The notes under the pieces were generated by a model, which saw only the letters and a program-made list of their open reading frames with translations, had not been told where the DNA came from and made no database searches. A stretch of 64,000 nucleotides of DNA from Lentzea waywayandensis (lineage in GTDB: Bacteria; Actinomycetota; Actinomycetes; Mycobacteriales; Pseudonocardiaceae). Location of the stretch: positions 496,001 to 560,000 of the forward strand of contig NZ_FOYL01000001.1 in NCBI RefSeq assembly GCF_900115955.1, read 5' to 3'. A program made the translations under genes and the position numbers. Shown piece by piece: positions 63,199 through 64,000 of the stretch (position 1 is the first letter of the stretch; every line of letters starts with the position of its first letter).

Positions 63199-64000
63199 AT
63201 GTCGGTCATGGCTCACACCGCCCGTCGCATGTTCGAGCTCCTGGAGCCGATCTGCCTGGTGACCTTCTTCGCCGACGAGTGCGGCGATGAACTGGCCGCG
63301 CTCGGCCACCGCACCTACTGGGACGGCTACTTCGCGAGCCGTGCCGCGCCGCTGGGACTGGTTCCGGCGGAGATCGTGCACGCGGCGTTCTACAGCTTCG
63401 CCGCCGGGGAGGCCGCGCGGCACATCCCCAGCGCCTGGGAGACGATCCCGCCCGAGGAGTCGCTCGCCGCGCGGGAACGGGGCAGCGCGGCCTCCCTGCG
63501 GCGGATCCTCGGCGAGCTGGCTGACTCTCCCGGCCTGGTGCGCGCCGCCGACCTGACCACCAAGGCGGCGACGAGCGCGCCCACGGCGGGCCGGGTGATG
63601 TACGCCGGGATGCGCACCGTCGCGGTGCCGGGTGACCCGGTCGCCCGCCTGTGGCACTCCGCGACCATGCTGCGCGAGCACCGCGGTGACGGGCACGTCG
63701 CCGCTCTCGTCGGCGCCCGGATCGGCGGCACCGAGGCCCACGTGCTCTCCGCGCTGGCGATGGGCATCCACCCGGCGGAGACGTTCGGGCGCATCCACCA
63801 CCTGCCGAAGAAGCGGCTGGCCGCGGTGATGGACGGCTTGCGCGAGCGCGGTCTCATCGACGCCGACGGCCACTTCACCGACGCCGGCCGCGAGACCCAG
63901 CAAGGCATCGAGACCCTCACCGACGAGCTCGCCGCGGCGCCCTACGAGGCCCTCTCCCCCGCCGAACTGGACGAGCTGGCCGCCGAGCTCGCCCCCGTCA
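63199..64000 (+). CDS. SCO6745-type protein (partial, 3' end off the window)
   Basis: ATG 63199 (or 63208, MAHTARRMFELLEPICLVTFF) opens a frame running to the right edge, about 267 residues visible. The N-terminus MFELLEPICLVTFFADEC and AAFYSFAAGEAARHIPSAWE and the C-terminal helix-turn-helix-like HLPKKRLAAVMDGLRERGLIDADGHFTDAGRETQ fit the conserved actinobacterial SCO6745 family, of unknown function (helical with a winged-helix end). It follows the lipoprotein gene by 10 bases; no catalytic motif is seen. Confidence 0.7.
   Translation, partial: MSVMAHTARRMFELLEPICLVTFFADECGDELAALGHRTYWDGYFASRAAPLGLVPAEIVHAAFYSFAAGEAARHIPSAWETIPPEESLAARERGSAASLRRILGELADSPGLVRAADLTTKAATSAPTAGRVMYAGMRTVAVPGDPVARLWHSATMLREHRGDGHVAALVGARIGGTEAHVLSALAMGIHPAETFGRIHHLPKKRLAAVMDGLRERGLIDADGHFTDAGRETQQGIETLTDELAAAPYEALSPAELDELAAELAPV

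Overview
This is a high-GC actinobacterial chromosome segment. It probably comes from a mycelial member of the Pseudonocardiales (Lentzea/Saccharothrix-like). The evidence is very high GC at third codon positions, frequent GTG starts, pervasive 4-base start/stop overlaps (ATGA or GTGA), mIHF, BldD, a helicase-degenerate PriA, a DasR-type dre operator and a spore-associated SapA-like protein. The genus is an inference; there is no rRNA in the window to test it.

Most of the window is a conserved housekeeping backbone on the minus strand, in the order I recall from Streptomyces and Mycobacterium. Reading right to left: aroC-aroK-aroB-aroQ, pepQ-efp-nusB, (bldD, plus strand), pyrR-pyrB-pyrC-PH protein-carA-carB-pyrF, mihF-gmk-rpoZ-coaBC-metK, priA, def-fmt-rsmB, rpe-ribD-ribE-ribBA-ribH, then acn on the plus strand. 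Accessory blocks interrupt it.

Region by region: 0-2.5 kb, an ABC transporter translationally coupled to a truncated SARP/NB-ARC regulator. 2.7-4.5 kb, a PATAN-like protein with two roadblock/LC7 proteins. 4.9-7.8 kb, aconitase. 7.9-13.8 kb, riboflavin synthesis with rpe, a flavoprotein and a P-loop kinase. 13.9-17.1 kb, rsmB, fmt, def and a 49-residue membrane protein. 17.3-25.1 kb, an ECF sigma/anti-sigma pair, DinB-like protein, SapA-like protein, gamma-glutamyltransferase and priA with a 69-bp tandem repeat. 25.1-31.9 kb, a pentapeptide-like membrane protein, phospholipase C, an RTX protein and a large MalT/SARP hybrid regulator. 31.9-44.5 kb, methionine-cycle, CoA, nucleotide and pyrimidine genes. 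44.7-48.9 kb, bldD and an insertion carrying two paralogous SigJ-type sigma factors. 49.0-56.7 kb, nusB/efp/pepQ and the aro cluster with a small prepilin peptidase. 56.8-60.0 kb, a GlcNAc-type PTS locus with its GntR regulator and operator. 60.0-64.0 kb, a PAP2 phosphatase, a two-component system with an embedded lipoprotein gene, and a partial SCO6745-type gene.

The features most worth follow-up are: a small tail-anchored protein with an amyloid-signalling-like motif (52.8 kb); the GTPase-less roadblock cluster (2.7 kb); an EF-P whose tip loop reads PGKGG instead of the usual actinobacterial PGKGP; a hairpin that sequesters the def ribosome-binding site; a PyrR-binding hairpin ahead of pyrR; the repeat insertion in PriA; a lipoprotein gene starting 91 bases inside a histidine kinase gene; and a PAP2 frame that runs through a terminator and completely antisense across ptsH.
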